Positions 7,045-13,434 of a stretch of 13,720 nucleotides of DNA are shown here, piece by piece. A program made the position numbers and the translations under genes. How positions within the stretch are numbered: the first letter of the stretch is position 1; every line of letters begins with the position of its first letter. Under the pieces are notes generated by a model. That model worked only from the letters and a program-made list of their open reading frames with translations. It was not told where the DNA came from and ran no database searches. The DNA is taken from positions 1-13,720 of the forward strand of contig SVSO01000059.1 in NCBI GenBank assembly GCA_015064195.1, written 5' to 3'. The DNA comes from Oscillospiraceae bacterium. Its GTDB lineage: Bacteria; Bacillota_A; Clostridia; Oscillospirales; CAG-272.

Positions 7045-7087
7045 ATTGGTATGCCGACGAAATGTGCGGCATGGGAGATAAACTGCA

Positions 7088-7741
7088 ATGATAAGGCACA
7101 ACATAAGACTGGTGATTTCCGACATGGACGGAACCCTCATCGACTCGGAAGGGGCGATAGCGCTGGCATCCGCCGAAGCGCTTGTCGAATGGGGGATAAC
7201 TGCATCGCCCGAAGAATTTGACCCGTTCAAGGGTCTCGGCGACGATAAATTTGTCGCCGGTGTCGCGGAAAAATACGGCGTTTCCTACACCCCGGACATG
7301 AAACTGCGGGCGTACGGGATCTACGGCGAAAAGCTGGAGGAGCGCGTCACGGCGTATCCGTGGTCGCGGCCAATGCTTGCGATGATCCGTGAGCGCGGCA
7401 TAAAGCTCGCCATCGCATCCGCCGCTGACCGTATCCGCGTCCGGCTCAATCTGCGCCGCCTCGGATTTACGGAGCGCGATTTTGACGCAGTGATTGCCGC
7501 AGACGATGTGACAAGACAAAAGCCGAATCCGGACGTTTTTCTGTGCGCCATGGAGCGTGCGGGCGGGATTCCCGGACAAACGTTGGTGTTTGAGGATTCC
7601 ACCGCAGGCGTCAGAGCGGCGAAGGCTGCCGGCGCACTCTGCATGGCTGTCACCACCTTTTATTCGGCGGATGAACTGCGCTTTGCCGGTGCGGATTTTG
7701 TCACCGACGATTTTTCCGAGCTTGAAGATTTATTGAAATAA
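7088..7741 (+). CDS. HAD-superfamily phosphatase (beta-phosphoglucomutase-like)
   Basis: The protein is 217 residues and has the four HAD motifs: SDMDGT (11-16, nucleophile Asp12 and acid/base Asp14), a serine in AIASAA (around 111), Lys145 in RQKPNPDVF, and FEDS (168-171) followed by TAGVRAAKAAG. A helical cap lies between motifs I and II, and LIDSE follows motif I, as in subfamily IA members (beta-phosphoglucomutase, phosphoglycolate phosphatase, YniC-type sugar-phosphate phosphatases). The substrate is not determinable here; it should be a small phosphorylated metabolite in the cytoplasm. The start has GGGAG about 10 bases upstream. It is first in an operon with aspS, 22 bases ahead of it, and the pairing suggests co-expression rather than shared function. 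Confidence 0.93.
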   Translation: MIRHNIRLVISDMDGTLIDSEGAIALASAEALVEWGITASPEEFDPFKGLGDDKFVAGVAEKYGVSYTPDMKLRAYGIYGEKLEERVTAYPWSRPMLAMIRERGIKLAIASAADRIRVRLNLRRLGFTERDFDAVIAADDVTRQKPNPDVFLCAMERAGGIPGQTLVFEDSTAGVRAAKAAGALCMAVTTFYSADELRFAGADFVTDDFSELEDLLK

Positions 7742-7763
7742 CGATAGAAAGAGAAGTACAATT

Positions 7764-9566
7764 ATGGGAGCACAACTTACAAAAAACGATAAGCGGACCT
7801 GCTACTGCGCAGAGCTTTCCGCGAAAAACATCGGCGAGACTGTCTGCCTCATGGGCTGGGTTCAGCGTCAGCGCGACCTCGGCGGCCTCATCTTCATCGA
7901 CCTGCGCGACCGCACCGGCATCGTTCAGCTGGCATTCGATGACAACACCGACAAGGCGGTGTTCGATACCGCATTCACCCTGCGCTCGGAGTATTCCGTC
8001 TGCGCACACGGTGTCGTCCGCGCACGCGGCGAAGGTGCTGTCAACAAGAATATTCCCACCGGTGAGATCGAGATCGCCGTAACCGAGCTGAAGGTGTTCT
8101 CCGTATCCCAGACACCTCCCTTCGAGATCGTGGAGAATTCCGATGTCAAGCCGGAGCTGAGACTGAAGCACCGCTATCTTGACCTGCGCCGTCCCGACCT
8201 TGCCGGCAATATCATCGCCCGCTCCAAGATTGCACAGATCGTCCGCAATTACTACACCGAGAACGGCTTCCTCGAGATCGAGACGCCCTGCCTCATCAAG
8301 CCCACCCCCGAAGGTGCGCGTGACTATCTCGTGCCGTCCCGCGTTCATCCCGGCAAGTTCTACGCACTGCCCCAGTCGCCTCAGCTTTACAAGCAGCTGC
8401 TCATGCTCTCCGGCTTCGACCGCTATATGCAGATCGCACGCTGCTTCCGTGACGAAGACCTTCGCGCTGACCGTCAGCCCGAATTCACGCAGGTTGACCT
8501 GGAGATGTCCTATGTCACCGAGGACGACGTCATGGAGATGAACGAGAAATTCCTTGTCAAGATGTGGAAGGAATTCAAGGGCATCGACCTGCCCACGCCG
8601 TTCCTGCGCCTGACATGGAAGGAAGCCATGGAACGCTTCGGCTCGGACAAGCCGGATATGCGCTTCGGCTTCGAGCTTCGCGATATTTCCGATGTTCTCG
8701 CAAACTGCGGCTTCAAGGTGTTCGCGGATACCATTGCAAACGGCGGCTCGGTTCGCGCCATCGTTATCGACGGTGCGGCGGCCAAGTTCTCCCGCAAGGA
8801 GATCGACTCCCTGACCAGTTTCGTCAAGTCCTACAAGGCGAAGGGTCTGGCATGGTACAAGAACGTGAACGGCGAGGTTTCCTCCTCCTATGCGAAGTTC
8901 CTCACCGAAGAAGAAAATGCGGCAGTGCTTGCAAAGCTCGGCGCGGGTGAAAACGACATCGTGTTCATCGTGGCCGATAAGAATAAGGTGGTATTCGACT
9001 CCCTCGGCGCACTCCGTTCGGAGATCGCAAAGCGTCTCGGCCTCTGCGACCCGAACGAATTCAAGTTCCTGTGGGTAACGGAATTCCCGCTCCTCGAATA
9101 CGACGAGGAGGACGGCCGCTTCTACGCAATGCACCATCCCTTCACCATGCCCATGGAGGAGGATCTGCAGTATATCGACTCCGATCCCGGCAGAATCCGC
9201 GCAAAGGCTTATGATATCGTGCTCAACGGCTATGAGATGGGCGGCGGCTCGGTTCGTATCCACGACGCCGAGATCCAGGCGCAGATGTTCGAGCTGCTGG
9301 GTCTGACCAAGGAAGAGGCGAACGAAAAGTTCGGCTTCCTGCTTGAAGCGTTCAAGTACGGTGTTCCGCCGCACGCAGGTATGGCATTCGGCTTCGACCG
9401 TCTTGTGATGCTGGCGCTGGGTCTGGATGATATCCGCGATGTCATTGCCTTCCCGAAGGTGCAGAATGCCTCCGAGCTGATGACAAACTGCCCCGCACTG
9501 CCCGATCCCAAGGCACTGGGCGAGCTTTCCATCGCCGTGGTTGCTGAGGAAAAATCCGAAGAATAA
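7764..9566 (+). CDS. aspS: Aspartyl-tRNA synthetase
   Basis: A 600-residue class II synthetase that charges tRNA-Asp with aspartate. The N-terminal OB-fold anticodon-binding domain covers about 1-110 (GWVQRQRDLGGLIFIDLRDR at 31-50). Catalytic motif 2 lies at 228-245, FRDEDLRADRQPEFTQVD. A bacterial GAD insertion domain covers roughly 300-420. Motif 3, GMAFGFDRLVMLALG, is at 539-553. In the OB fold Leu39 occupies the site that in known non-discriminating AspRS is a histidine, which points to a tRNA-Asp-specific enzyme; this is an inference from one position. The gene follows the HAD hydrolase with a weak purine-rich site (AGAAAGAGAAG) before the ATG. There is no T-box or other long leader, so it is not controlled by the classic uncharged-tRNA switch. 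It ends at a strong hairpin. Confidence 0.98.
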   Translation: MGAQLTKNDKRTCYCAELSAKNIGETVCLMGWVQRQRDLGGLIFIDLRDRTGIVQLAFDDNTDKAVFDTAFTLRSEYSVCAHGVVRARGEGAVNKNIPTGEIEIAVTELKVFSVSQTPPFEIVENSDVKPELRLKHRYLDLRRPDLAGNIIARSKIAQIVRNYYTENGFLEIETPCLIKPTPEGARDYLVPSRVHPGKFYALPQSPQLYKQLLMLSGFDRYMQIARCFRDEDLRADRQPEFTQVDLEMSYVTEDDVMEMNEKFLVKMWKEFKGIDLPTPFLRLTWKEAMERFGSDKPDMRFGFELRDISDVLANCGFKVFADTIANGGSVRAIVIDGAAAKFSRKEIDSLTSFVKSYKAKGLAWYKNVNGEVSSSYAKFLTEEENAAVLAKLGAGENDIVFIVADKNKVVFDSLGALRSEIAKRLGLCDPNEFKFLWVTEFPLLEYDEEDGRFYAMHHPFTMPMEEDLQYIDSDPGRIRAKAYDIVLNGYEMGGGSVRIHDAEIQAQMFELLGLTKEEANEKFGFLLEAFKYGVPPHAGMAFGFDRLVMLALGLDDIRDVIAFPKVQNASELMTNCPALPDPKALGELSIAVVAEEKSEE

Positions 9567-9580
9567 TTGCTCATTGAAAA

Positions 9581-9611
9581 CAGGGATGCACCGACCGCCG
9601 GTGCATCCCTG
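9581..9611 (+). terminator. Terminator after aspS
   Basis: A perfect 13-pair stem, CAGGGATGCACCG/CGGTGCATCCCTG, with a five-base loop, followed by a modest T-rich tail (CGGTTGTTTG). It is probably a Rho-independent terminator. The tail is weak, and the Nudix gene begins 22 bases later without a visible promoter, so partial read-through is likely. Confidence 0.8.
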
Positions 9612-9632
9612 CGGTTGTTTGAGAGGTAAATT

Positions 9633-10082
9633 ATGGAAAAGAATCATTTTTCCGCCACGGCAGGCTATGTGACGAATGCCGACGGGCGGGTGCTGATGGT
9701 GAAGTCACCGAGACGCGGCTGGGAATATCCCGGCGGCATGGTGGAGCCGGGAGAAGGGCTGGAGGAAGCCCTTGCCCGCGAGATTTTCGAGGAGAGCGGC
9801 ATCACAGCCCGTGTCACCGGACTGGTGGGCGTTTACAAAAATCTCACCGTGGACAGCGTGATCGTGGATTTTCTCTGTGAATACGTGTCCGGCGAGCCGA
9901 CGGTCAGCGACGAGTCGCCGGAGGTGGGCTGGTTTACCCCCGATGAAGCCGCCGCGCTCATCACCAATCCCATGACGGCGATCCGGTTTGCCCGGATGCG
10001 GGAGGGGATCCACAGCGTGGTCGCCTTCCGCAAAGATCCCTTTGCCAACACCGTGGAGATCGTCAGCGATACCATCCTGTAA
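9633..10082 (+). CDS. Nudix hydrolase
   Basis: A 149-residue protein with a complete Nudix box at 35-57 (GX5EX7REUXEEXGU, read as GMVEPGE...AREIFEESGI), whose glutamates bind the catalytic metal. Nudix enzymes cleave nucleoside diphosphates linked to another group. An N-terminal strand GYVTNADGRVLMVK and the PRRGWEYPGG lead-in are typical of MutT/ADP-ribose-type members; the substrate cannot be told. The start has GAGAGG about 7 bases upstream. It sits between the aspS terminator and a membrane acyltransferase gene, which starts 12 bases after its stop, so these two form a translational pair. No promoter was found directly ahead of it. Confidence 0.93.
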   Translation: MEKNHFSATAGYVTNADGRVLMVKSPRRGWEYPGGMVEPGEGLEEALAREIFEESGITARVTGLVGVYKNLTVDSVIVDFLCEYVSGEPTVSDESPEVGWFTPDEAAALITNPMTAIRFARMREGIHSVVAFRKDPFANTVEIVSDTIL

Positions 10083-10094
10083 AGGAGGCTTCCC

Positions 10095-11240
10095 ATGGAT
10101 CTGTCAAAACGCAGTACCGCGCTGGACATCACGCGCATCTTCGCACTGTTTTCCGTCATATCCGTGCATTTTTTCCTGAATAACGAATTCTACCAAACGC
10201 CTCTGCGGGGCACGTCCATGTTCATCATGACCCTCATGCGCACAGCGTTCATGGTGTGCGTGCCGCTGTTCATCATGCTGACCGGCTATCTGATGAGCCG
10301 GAAGGAGTGGTCGCCCTCCTATTACCGCGGCATCGTCAAAACGCTGGCCGTGTATATCCTCGCCAGCCTTGCCTGCTGCCTTTATAAGATCTTCGTCCTC
10401 GGCCGCGATCTGATGCCCGACGATATTTTCTTCAGCGTGCTGAATTATTCCGGCGCGAATTATGCGTGGTATATCGAAATGTACATCGGCCTGTTCCTGC
10501 TTGCTCCCTTCCTCAACGCCATGTACCGCGCACAGCCTTCCCGCCGGGTCAAGTTGGTGCTCATCGGCACACTGCTGCTCCTCACCTCACTGCCCAGCGT
10601 GGTGAATATCTTCAATTTCTACGTCAGAGGCTGGTGGGAGCGTCCGGTGCGCTCCGGCGAATATCAGCAGTTCCTGCCGGACTGGTGGACGAATCTCTAT
10701 CCCGTCACCTATTACTGCATGGGGGCGTATCTGCGGGAATATCCGGTGAAGCTGAAAAAATGGGTGAATCTTTGCCTGTGGGGACTGTCCATCCTGCTGT
10801 TCGGCTGGTTCAATTATTACCGTTCCTGCGGCCGGGATTTTGTCTGGGCGAAATACAACGACTGGTACGGCCTGCCCAATGTCATCATGACCGTGCTGGC
10901 GTTCATCTGCCTGTCCACCATCCGGACGGACGGCTGGAGCGTGAAGGTCAAGGCCGCGCTCATGCATCTGTCGGACTGGTGCCTCGGTGCGTATCTGCTG
11001 TCCTACATATTCGATAATCTCATCTACGTGGAGCTGAATGCCTTCGTGCCGGAGATGCCGGATCGGCTGGTCTGGTATCCGACAACGGTGCTTCTCGTCC
11101 TTATCCTGTCGCTGGCGGCATCGGCGGTGCTGAACCTTCTGTGGGCGGGAATCGTCCGGCTATGGCACTGCCTCCGAATGCGCCGGCCCGCACCTGAGCG
11201 CGCAAAGAGTCAGAATATGGGGGAGAAACATTCGCTATAG
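10095..11240 (+). CDS. AT3-family (acyltransferase 3) membrane protein
   Basis: This 381-residue polytopic protein has about ten membrane segments. Near the N terminus it has the family's conserved R-X10-H arrangement (Arg14 to His25 in DITRIFALFSVISVH). A later segment, AWYIEMYIGLFLLAP, is also characteristic. AT3 enzymes move acetyl or other acyl groups across or at the cytoplasmic membrane onto surface polysaccharide, peptidoglycan or lipid. The acceptor here is unknown, and there is no extra SGNH domain as in OatA-type proteins. The C-terminal tail is basic (RMRRPAPERAK) and likely cytoplasmic. A strong AAAGGAGG lies 8 bases before the ATG. No surface-polysaccharide gene cluster surrounds it, so its target cannot be inferred from context. 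No terminator is visible after it. Confidence 0.9.
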   Translation: MDLSKRSTALDITRIFALFSVISVHFFLNNEFYQTPLRGTSMFIMTLMRTAFMVCVPLFIMLTGYLMSRKEWSPSYYRGIVKTLAVYILASLACCLYKIFVLGRDLMPDDIFFSVLNYSGANYAWYIEMYIGLFLLAPFLNAMYRAQPSRRVKLVLIGTLLLLTSLPSVVNIFNFYVRGWWERPVRSGEYQQFLPDWWTNLYPVTYYCMGAYLREYPVKLKKWVNLCLWGLSILLFGWFNYYRSCGRDFVWAKYNDWYGLPNVIMTVLAFICLSTIRTDGWSVKVKAALMHLSDWCLGAYLLSYIFDNLIYVELNAFVPEMPDRLVWYPTTVLLVLILSLAASAVLNLLWAGIVRLWHCLRMRRPAPERAKSQNMGEKHSL

Positions 11241-11263
11241 GCAAATATTCTTACACGCAGGTC

Positions 11264-11292
11264 TTGATTTGTTTATATTTTTGTGGTATAAT
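11264..11292 (+). promoter_or_regulatory. Promoter of smpB (and probably nitroreductase and ssrA)
   Basis: TTGATT (11264-11269) and TATAAT (11287-11292) are separated by 17 bases. The leader to the smpB ATG is about 27 bases. It is the only good promoter seen between the acyltransferase and the tmRNA gene. Confidence 0.85.
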
Positions 11293-11325
11293 AAGTAATA
11301 CCGACCGTGAAAGGAGATGACGAGC

Positions 11326-11802
11326 ATGGCGGACAAAACGGGAACAAAGCTGATCGCTCCCAATAAAAAAGCGCGCCATGATTATTTCGTCATGGAAACC
11401 TACGAGGCGGGCGTTGAGCTGTATGGCACAGAGGTGAAATCCATCCGGCGCGGACAGGTCAATCTGAAGGACTCCTACTGCTACATCGACAAAGGCGAAA
11501 TGTTTGCCGCAGGCATCCACATCAGCCCCTATGAGCAGGGCAATATCTTCAACCGCGATCCTCTGCGCGTCAAGCGGCTGCTGATGCATAAAAAGGAGAT
11601 CAACAAGCTGCTCGGACAGGTGTCTCAGCAGGGACTGACGCTGGTGCCGCTGTCCATGTATTTCAAAGGCTCCAGAGTCAAGCTGGAGATCGGTCTTTGC
11701 AAGGGTAAGAAGCTGTACGATAAGCGCGATTCCGAGGCGGAGCGCAAGGCTGACCGCGATATCGAGCGCACGATGAAATCCAAGAGATACGAGGGATATT
11801 GA
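11326..11802 (+). CDS. smpB: SsrA-binding protein SmpB
   Basis: SmpB binds tmRNA and brings it to stalled ribosomes for trans-translation. The 158-residue protein has the expected beta-barrel motifs ARHDYFVMETYEAG, GVELYGTEVKSIRRGQVNLKDSY and GIHISPYEQGN, then LLMHKKEI and LTLVPLSMYF. The basic C-terminal tail (KKLYDKRDSEAERKADRDIER) enters the mRNA channel in known structures. I take the ATG at 11326 rather than the one at 11317, because the AAGGAG at 11311-11316 touches 11317 directly but is 9 bases from 11326. The gene has its own promoter. A nitroreductase-type gene follows one base after its stop, and the tmRNA gene lies 577 bases further on. Confidence 0.97.
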   Translation: MADKTGTKLIAPNKKARHDYFVMETYEAGVELYGTEVKSIRRGQVNLKDSYCYIDKGEMFAAGIHISPYEQGNIFNRDPLRVKRLLMHKKEINKLLGQVSQQGLTLVPLSMYFKGSRVKLEIGLCKGKKLYDKRDSEAERKADRDIERTMKSKRYEGY

Positions 11803-11803
11803 T

Positions 11804-12319
11804 ATGGAATTCCGCGATTTGATCTACAAACGCCGCTCGGCGAGAGCATTTACCGATAAAAAAGTGACCATGGAGCAGGTTCAGCTTATGCTGGAAGCCG
11901 CCACCCGTGCACCCAATGCCTGCAATATGCAGTCGTGGCATTTTTACGCGGTGCTGGATGACACGCTCCGCGCGAAGTTTGCGGAATTCTGTGCGCCGTG
12001 GGCATCGACTGCACCGGTGATCTTCGTTGTCTGCACCGACGGCGAGGCGATCCTCAAGCGGTTCGGCGATCGGGCCAAGGTCTACATCCTGCAGGATACG
12101 GCGCTGGCATCGGAGAATCTGCTGCTGTGCGCGGCGGATATGGGGCTGAACGGCTGCATGATGGGCGCGTTTGACAAGGAAAAATGCCGGGCACTGCTGG
12201 AAATTCCGGAGAATCGCGACATCGTGGCACTCATTCCGGTGGGTGAAGCGGCGGGAGAGATTCCGCTGCGGGAGAGAAAGCCGATGGATGAAGTGGTGAC
12301 GATCATCGGAGAGCCGTAA
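11804..12319 (+). CDS. Nitroreductase-family FMN-dependent oxidoreductase
   Basis: The 171 residues match the compact nitroreductase fold. An N-terminal RRSARAF (10-16) supplies FMN phosphate contacts. Further family elements are APNACNMQSWHF (36-47), LASENLLLCAADMGL (101-115) and LIPVGEA (143-149). These enzymes are cytoplasmic FMN homodimers that use NAD(P)H to reduce varied acceptors; the physiological substrate is not deducible. It starts one base after the smpB stop, with GAGGGA inside the smpB end as ribosome binding site, so its translation depends on that of smpB. Its placement between smpB and ssrA is the odd point, since no role in trans-translation is known for this family. A hairpin without T-run lies between its stop and ssrA. 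Confidence 0.93.
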   Translation: MEFRDLIYKRRSARAFTDKKVTMEQVQLMLEAATRAPNACNMQSWHFYAVLDDTLRAKFAEFCAPWASTAPVIFVVCTDGEAILKRFGDRAKVYILQDTALASENLLLCAADMGLNGCMMGAFDKEKCRALLEIPENRDIVALIPVGEAAGEIPLRERKPMDEVVTIIGEP

Positions 12320-12352
12320 ATCGAAACAACAACAGAAAAATCACTGAAAAAC

Positions 12353-12373
12353 GCGGGCGCGATCTGCGTCCGT
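12353..12373 (+). other. Hairpin just ahead of tmRNA
   Basis: GCGGGCGC/GCGTCCGT forms an eight-pair stem (two G-U pairs) with a GATCT loop, ending 6 bases before the predicted mature 5' end of tmRNA. No T-run follows, so termination is unlikely. It may assist 5' processing of a longer transcript. Confidence 0.4.
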
Positions 12374-12379
12374 CCTCAT

Positions 12380-12740
12380 GGGGGCGTAAAGGTTTCGACG
12401 GGGATTTTGACATACAGTAAGCGGGTAGAGACGCCTGATCTCTTTAAAATTGGCAACTTAAAATTAAACGCTAACACTGAATTAGCAGCCGCGTAAGCGG
12501 TCCTGCCTCTTAAGGCAGCTGTCCGCCGGGGGAGTATCGCGGCCCCCGCTCGGGCATCATTTGAGCGATGAACGTGAGCAGCCCTTTCGCACTTGAAGCT
12601 GCCATGCATTAAAGTGCTGCCCCGCGCCGCAGCCTGCCCTTCGGCGGCCGTGCGGGGGAGATCCAAATGATCGGATGCACCCGGAGAAAGCTGTATCGAT
12701 GAGTTTTCGGACAGGGGTTCGATTCCCCTCGTCTCCACCA
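12380..12740 (+). ncRNA. ssrA: Transfer-messenger RNA (tmRNA)
   Basis: One-piece tmRNA of 361 bases. The 5' end GGGGGCG pairs with CGTCTCC at the 3' end as a seven-pair acceptor stem with two G-U pairs. It includes the conserved 5' GGTTTCGACGGGGATTTTGA, the T arm GGGGTTCGATTCCCC and an encoded CCA (12738-12740). The tag reading frame is at 12470-12496, with resume codon GCT, and encodes ANTELAAA before TAA. The stop lies in the loop of a CCGC-GTAA-GCGG hairpin. With the non-encoded first alanine the tag is AANTELAAA. tmRNA rescues stalled ribosomes and marks the product for proteolysis. No promoter is seen directly before it, so it is probably processed from the smpB transcript. Confidence 0.97.
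12470..12496 (+). other. tmRNA proteolysis-tag reading frame
   Basis: GCT AAC ACT GAA TTA GCA GCC GCG TAA gives ANTELAAA. The usual ending in Firmicutes is ALAA or VAA-like; this one ends LAAA. The frame is placed by the preceding A-rich single strand, the GCN resume codon and the hairpin holding the stop. Confidence 0.8.
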
Positions 12741-12747
12741 AACAATG

Positions 12748-12792
12748 CAAATCCGAACACCTTATTTTTCGTAAAACACTGTTTCGGATTTG
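12748..12792 (+). repeat. Inverted repeat right after tmRNA
   Basis: CAAATCCGAA (12748-12757) and TTCGGATTTG (12783-12792) are exact inverted copies around a 25-base AT-rich loop; the stem can extend with a bulge. It is 7 bases beyond the tmRNA CCA. It could be the original ssrA terminator or a recombinase arm site of the element beyond. Confidence 0.5.
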
Positions 12793-12805
12793 TTCTCATA
12801 GTAGA

Positions 12806-12836
12806 GGAAGTCTAACTTCGGTTAGGCTTCCTTTTT
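12806..12836 (+). terminator. Rho-independent terminator downstream of ssrA
   Basis: An 11-pair stem, GGAAGTCTAAC/GTTAGGCTTCC (one G-U), with a UUCG tetraloop and a five-T run (12832-12836). It is a strong plus-strand terminator. It overlaps the stop codon of the convergent holin gene (12822-12824). Confidence 0.85.
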
Positions 12837-13130
12837 CTGTTCCAGCTTGAGTTCCATAACTGCCGCTTCAATGAGGTTTTCAATCTCGGCTACATTCAGT
12901 GTAAAACCCTTGCTGTTGAGGAACTGGACAACATACTCTTTCTTCTCCTGTCCTCTGCCAGTACCGACATAAATCATTTCTGCCGCTTCAACAGCGATGT
13001 TTACCCAAAACTTGATAGTTTCGAGCTGTTCACCACTTACCTTCGTCTTGAGGTAAGGAATGAGAAATGCGGTAATCAAAGAAATTACCAGTGTCAGAAC
13101 TGCTACGATAACCTGTGTCAAATCAACCAT
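12822..13130 (-). CDS. LLH-type phage holin
   Basis: A 102-residue protein with one N-terminal membrane helix (about residues 6-27), then YLKTKVSGEQ, an amphipathic WVNIAVEAAEMIY stretch, GTGRGQEKKEYVVQFLNSKGF and a C-terminal ENLIEAAVMELK. This layout fits the LLH/superfamily 6 holins of Firmicute phages, which open the membrane for the endolysin. I place the start at 13130 because AAGGAGG lies exactly 8 bases upstream; an ATG at 13151 lies before that site. The start lies inside the end of the upstream gene (overlap 13123-13130), so the two are coupled. The gene is visibly more AT-rich than the chromosome to the left and runs convergently to ssrA. No endolysin or integrase is within the window. 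Confidence 0.8.
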   Translation of the reverse strand: MVDLTQVIVAVLTLVISLITAFLIPYLKTKVSGEQLETIKFWVNIAVEAAEMIYVGTGRGQEKKEYVVQFLNSKGFTLNVAEIENLIEAAVMELKLEQKKEA

Positions 13131-13434
13131 TGTAATATCCTCCTTGTTCATTAAAAGATTGTTCTGTCGGCTCTACCTTATAAGACTTCATCAGCTTAAT
13201 ACGATTCTCGACCTTTGCCTTTGCATAGTAAAAACCTGTGCCAGTGGCGGTCTCGGCGGCTACTGCTGGAATGAGGTACTGGAGGGGTGTTAAATCACAG
13301 GTTCTCCATACCATGATGAATGTAAACAGTATAACTGCTACATTCACAATACCCACAACAATCAATATCAGCTTTGAAAACTCAATAGGCTTTTTCTTTC
13401 TTCTGCGTACCCTCGAATGCGAGGGCAAATACAA
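13123..13434 (-). CDS. Two-helix membrane protein next to holin, N terminus lost
   Basis: Up to 103 residues are open, with two membrane helices (about 20-43 and 50-70) and a charged tail ending NEQGGYYNG. Small proteins with the KKKPIEFSKLI opening and a helix around YLIPAVAAE are, from memory, found beside holins in Clostridia phages and related elements; no function is known to me. The only in-frame start is a TTG at 13434 with no ribosome binding site. The first nine residues (MYLPSHSRV) come from sequence that is coding on the other strand. The native protein probably began close to the RRRKKK stretch, so the gene is broken at about 13410 where a palindrome lies. Its end overlaps the holin start. 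Confidence 0.65.
   Translation of the reverse strand: MYLPSHSRVRRRKKKPIEFSKLILIVVGIVNVAVILFTFIMVWRTCDLTPLQYLIPAVAAETATGTGFYYAKAKVENRIKLMKSYKVEPTEQSFNEQGGYYNG
13410..13425. repeat. Perfect short palindrome at a head-to-head junction
   Basis: CCCTCG-AATG-CGAGGG, six pairs with a four-base centre. It separates the 5'-truncated minus-strand membrane-protein gene from a plus-strand coding fragment that also lacks its start. It marks a likely rearrangement or assembly join. Confidence 0.7.

Noticed and set aside
5956..7230. 424-residue minus-strand ORF opposite mnmA
   Set aside because: Antisense of mnmA and the HAD gene start; no recognisable motif and no start signals.
7742..7763. T-box or other leader switch ahead of aspS
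   Set aside because: Only 22 bases lie between the HAD stop and the aspS start, too few for any leader structure.
7701..9647. 648-residue minus-strand ORF opposite aspS
   Set aside because: Striking length, but it mirrors aspS codon bias and runs over the terminator at both the DNA and protein level without any motif.
12376..12799. Two minus-strand ORFs opposite ssrA (124 and 80 residues)
   Set aside because: They lie on the antisense of a structured RNA gene. Their protein text (for example ETRGIEPLSENSSI-like) is the well-known false ORF product of antisense tmRNA/tRNA ends.
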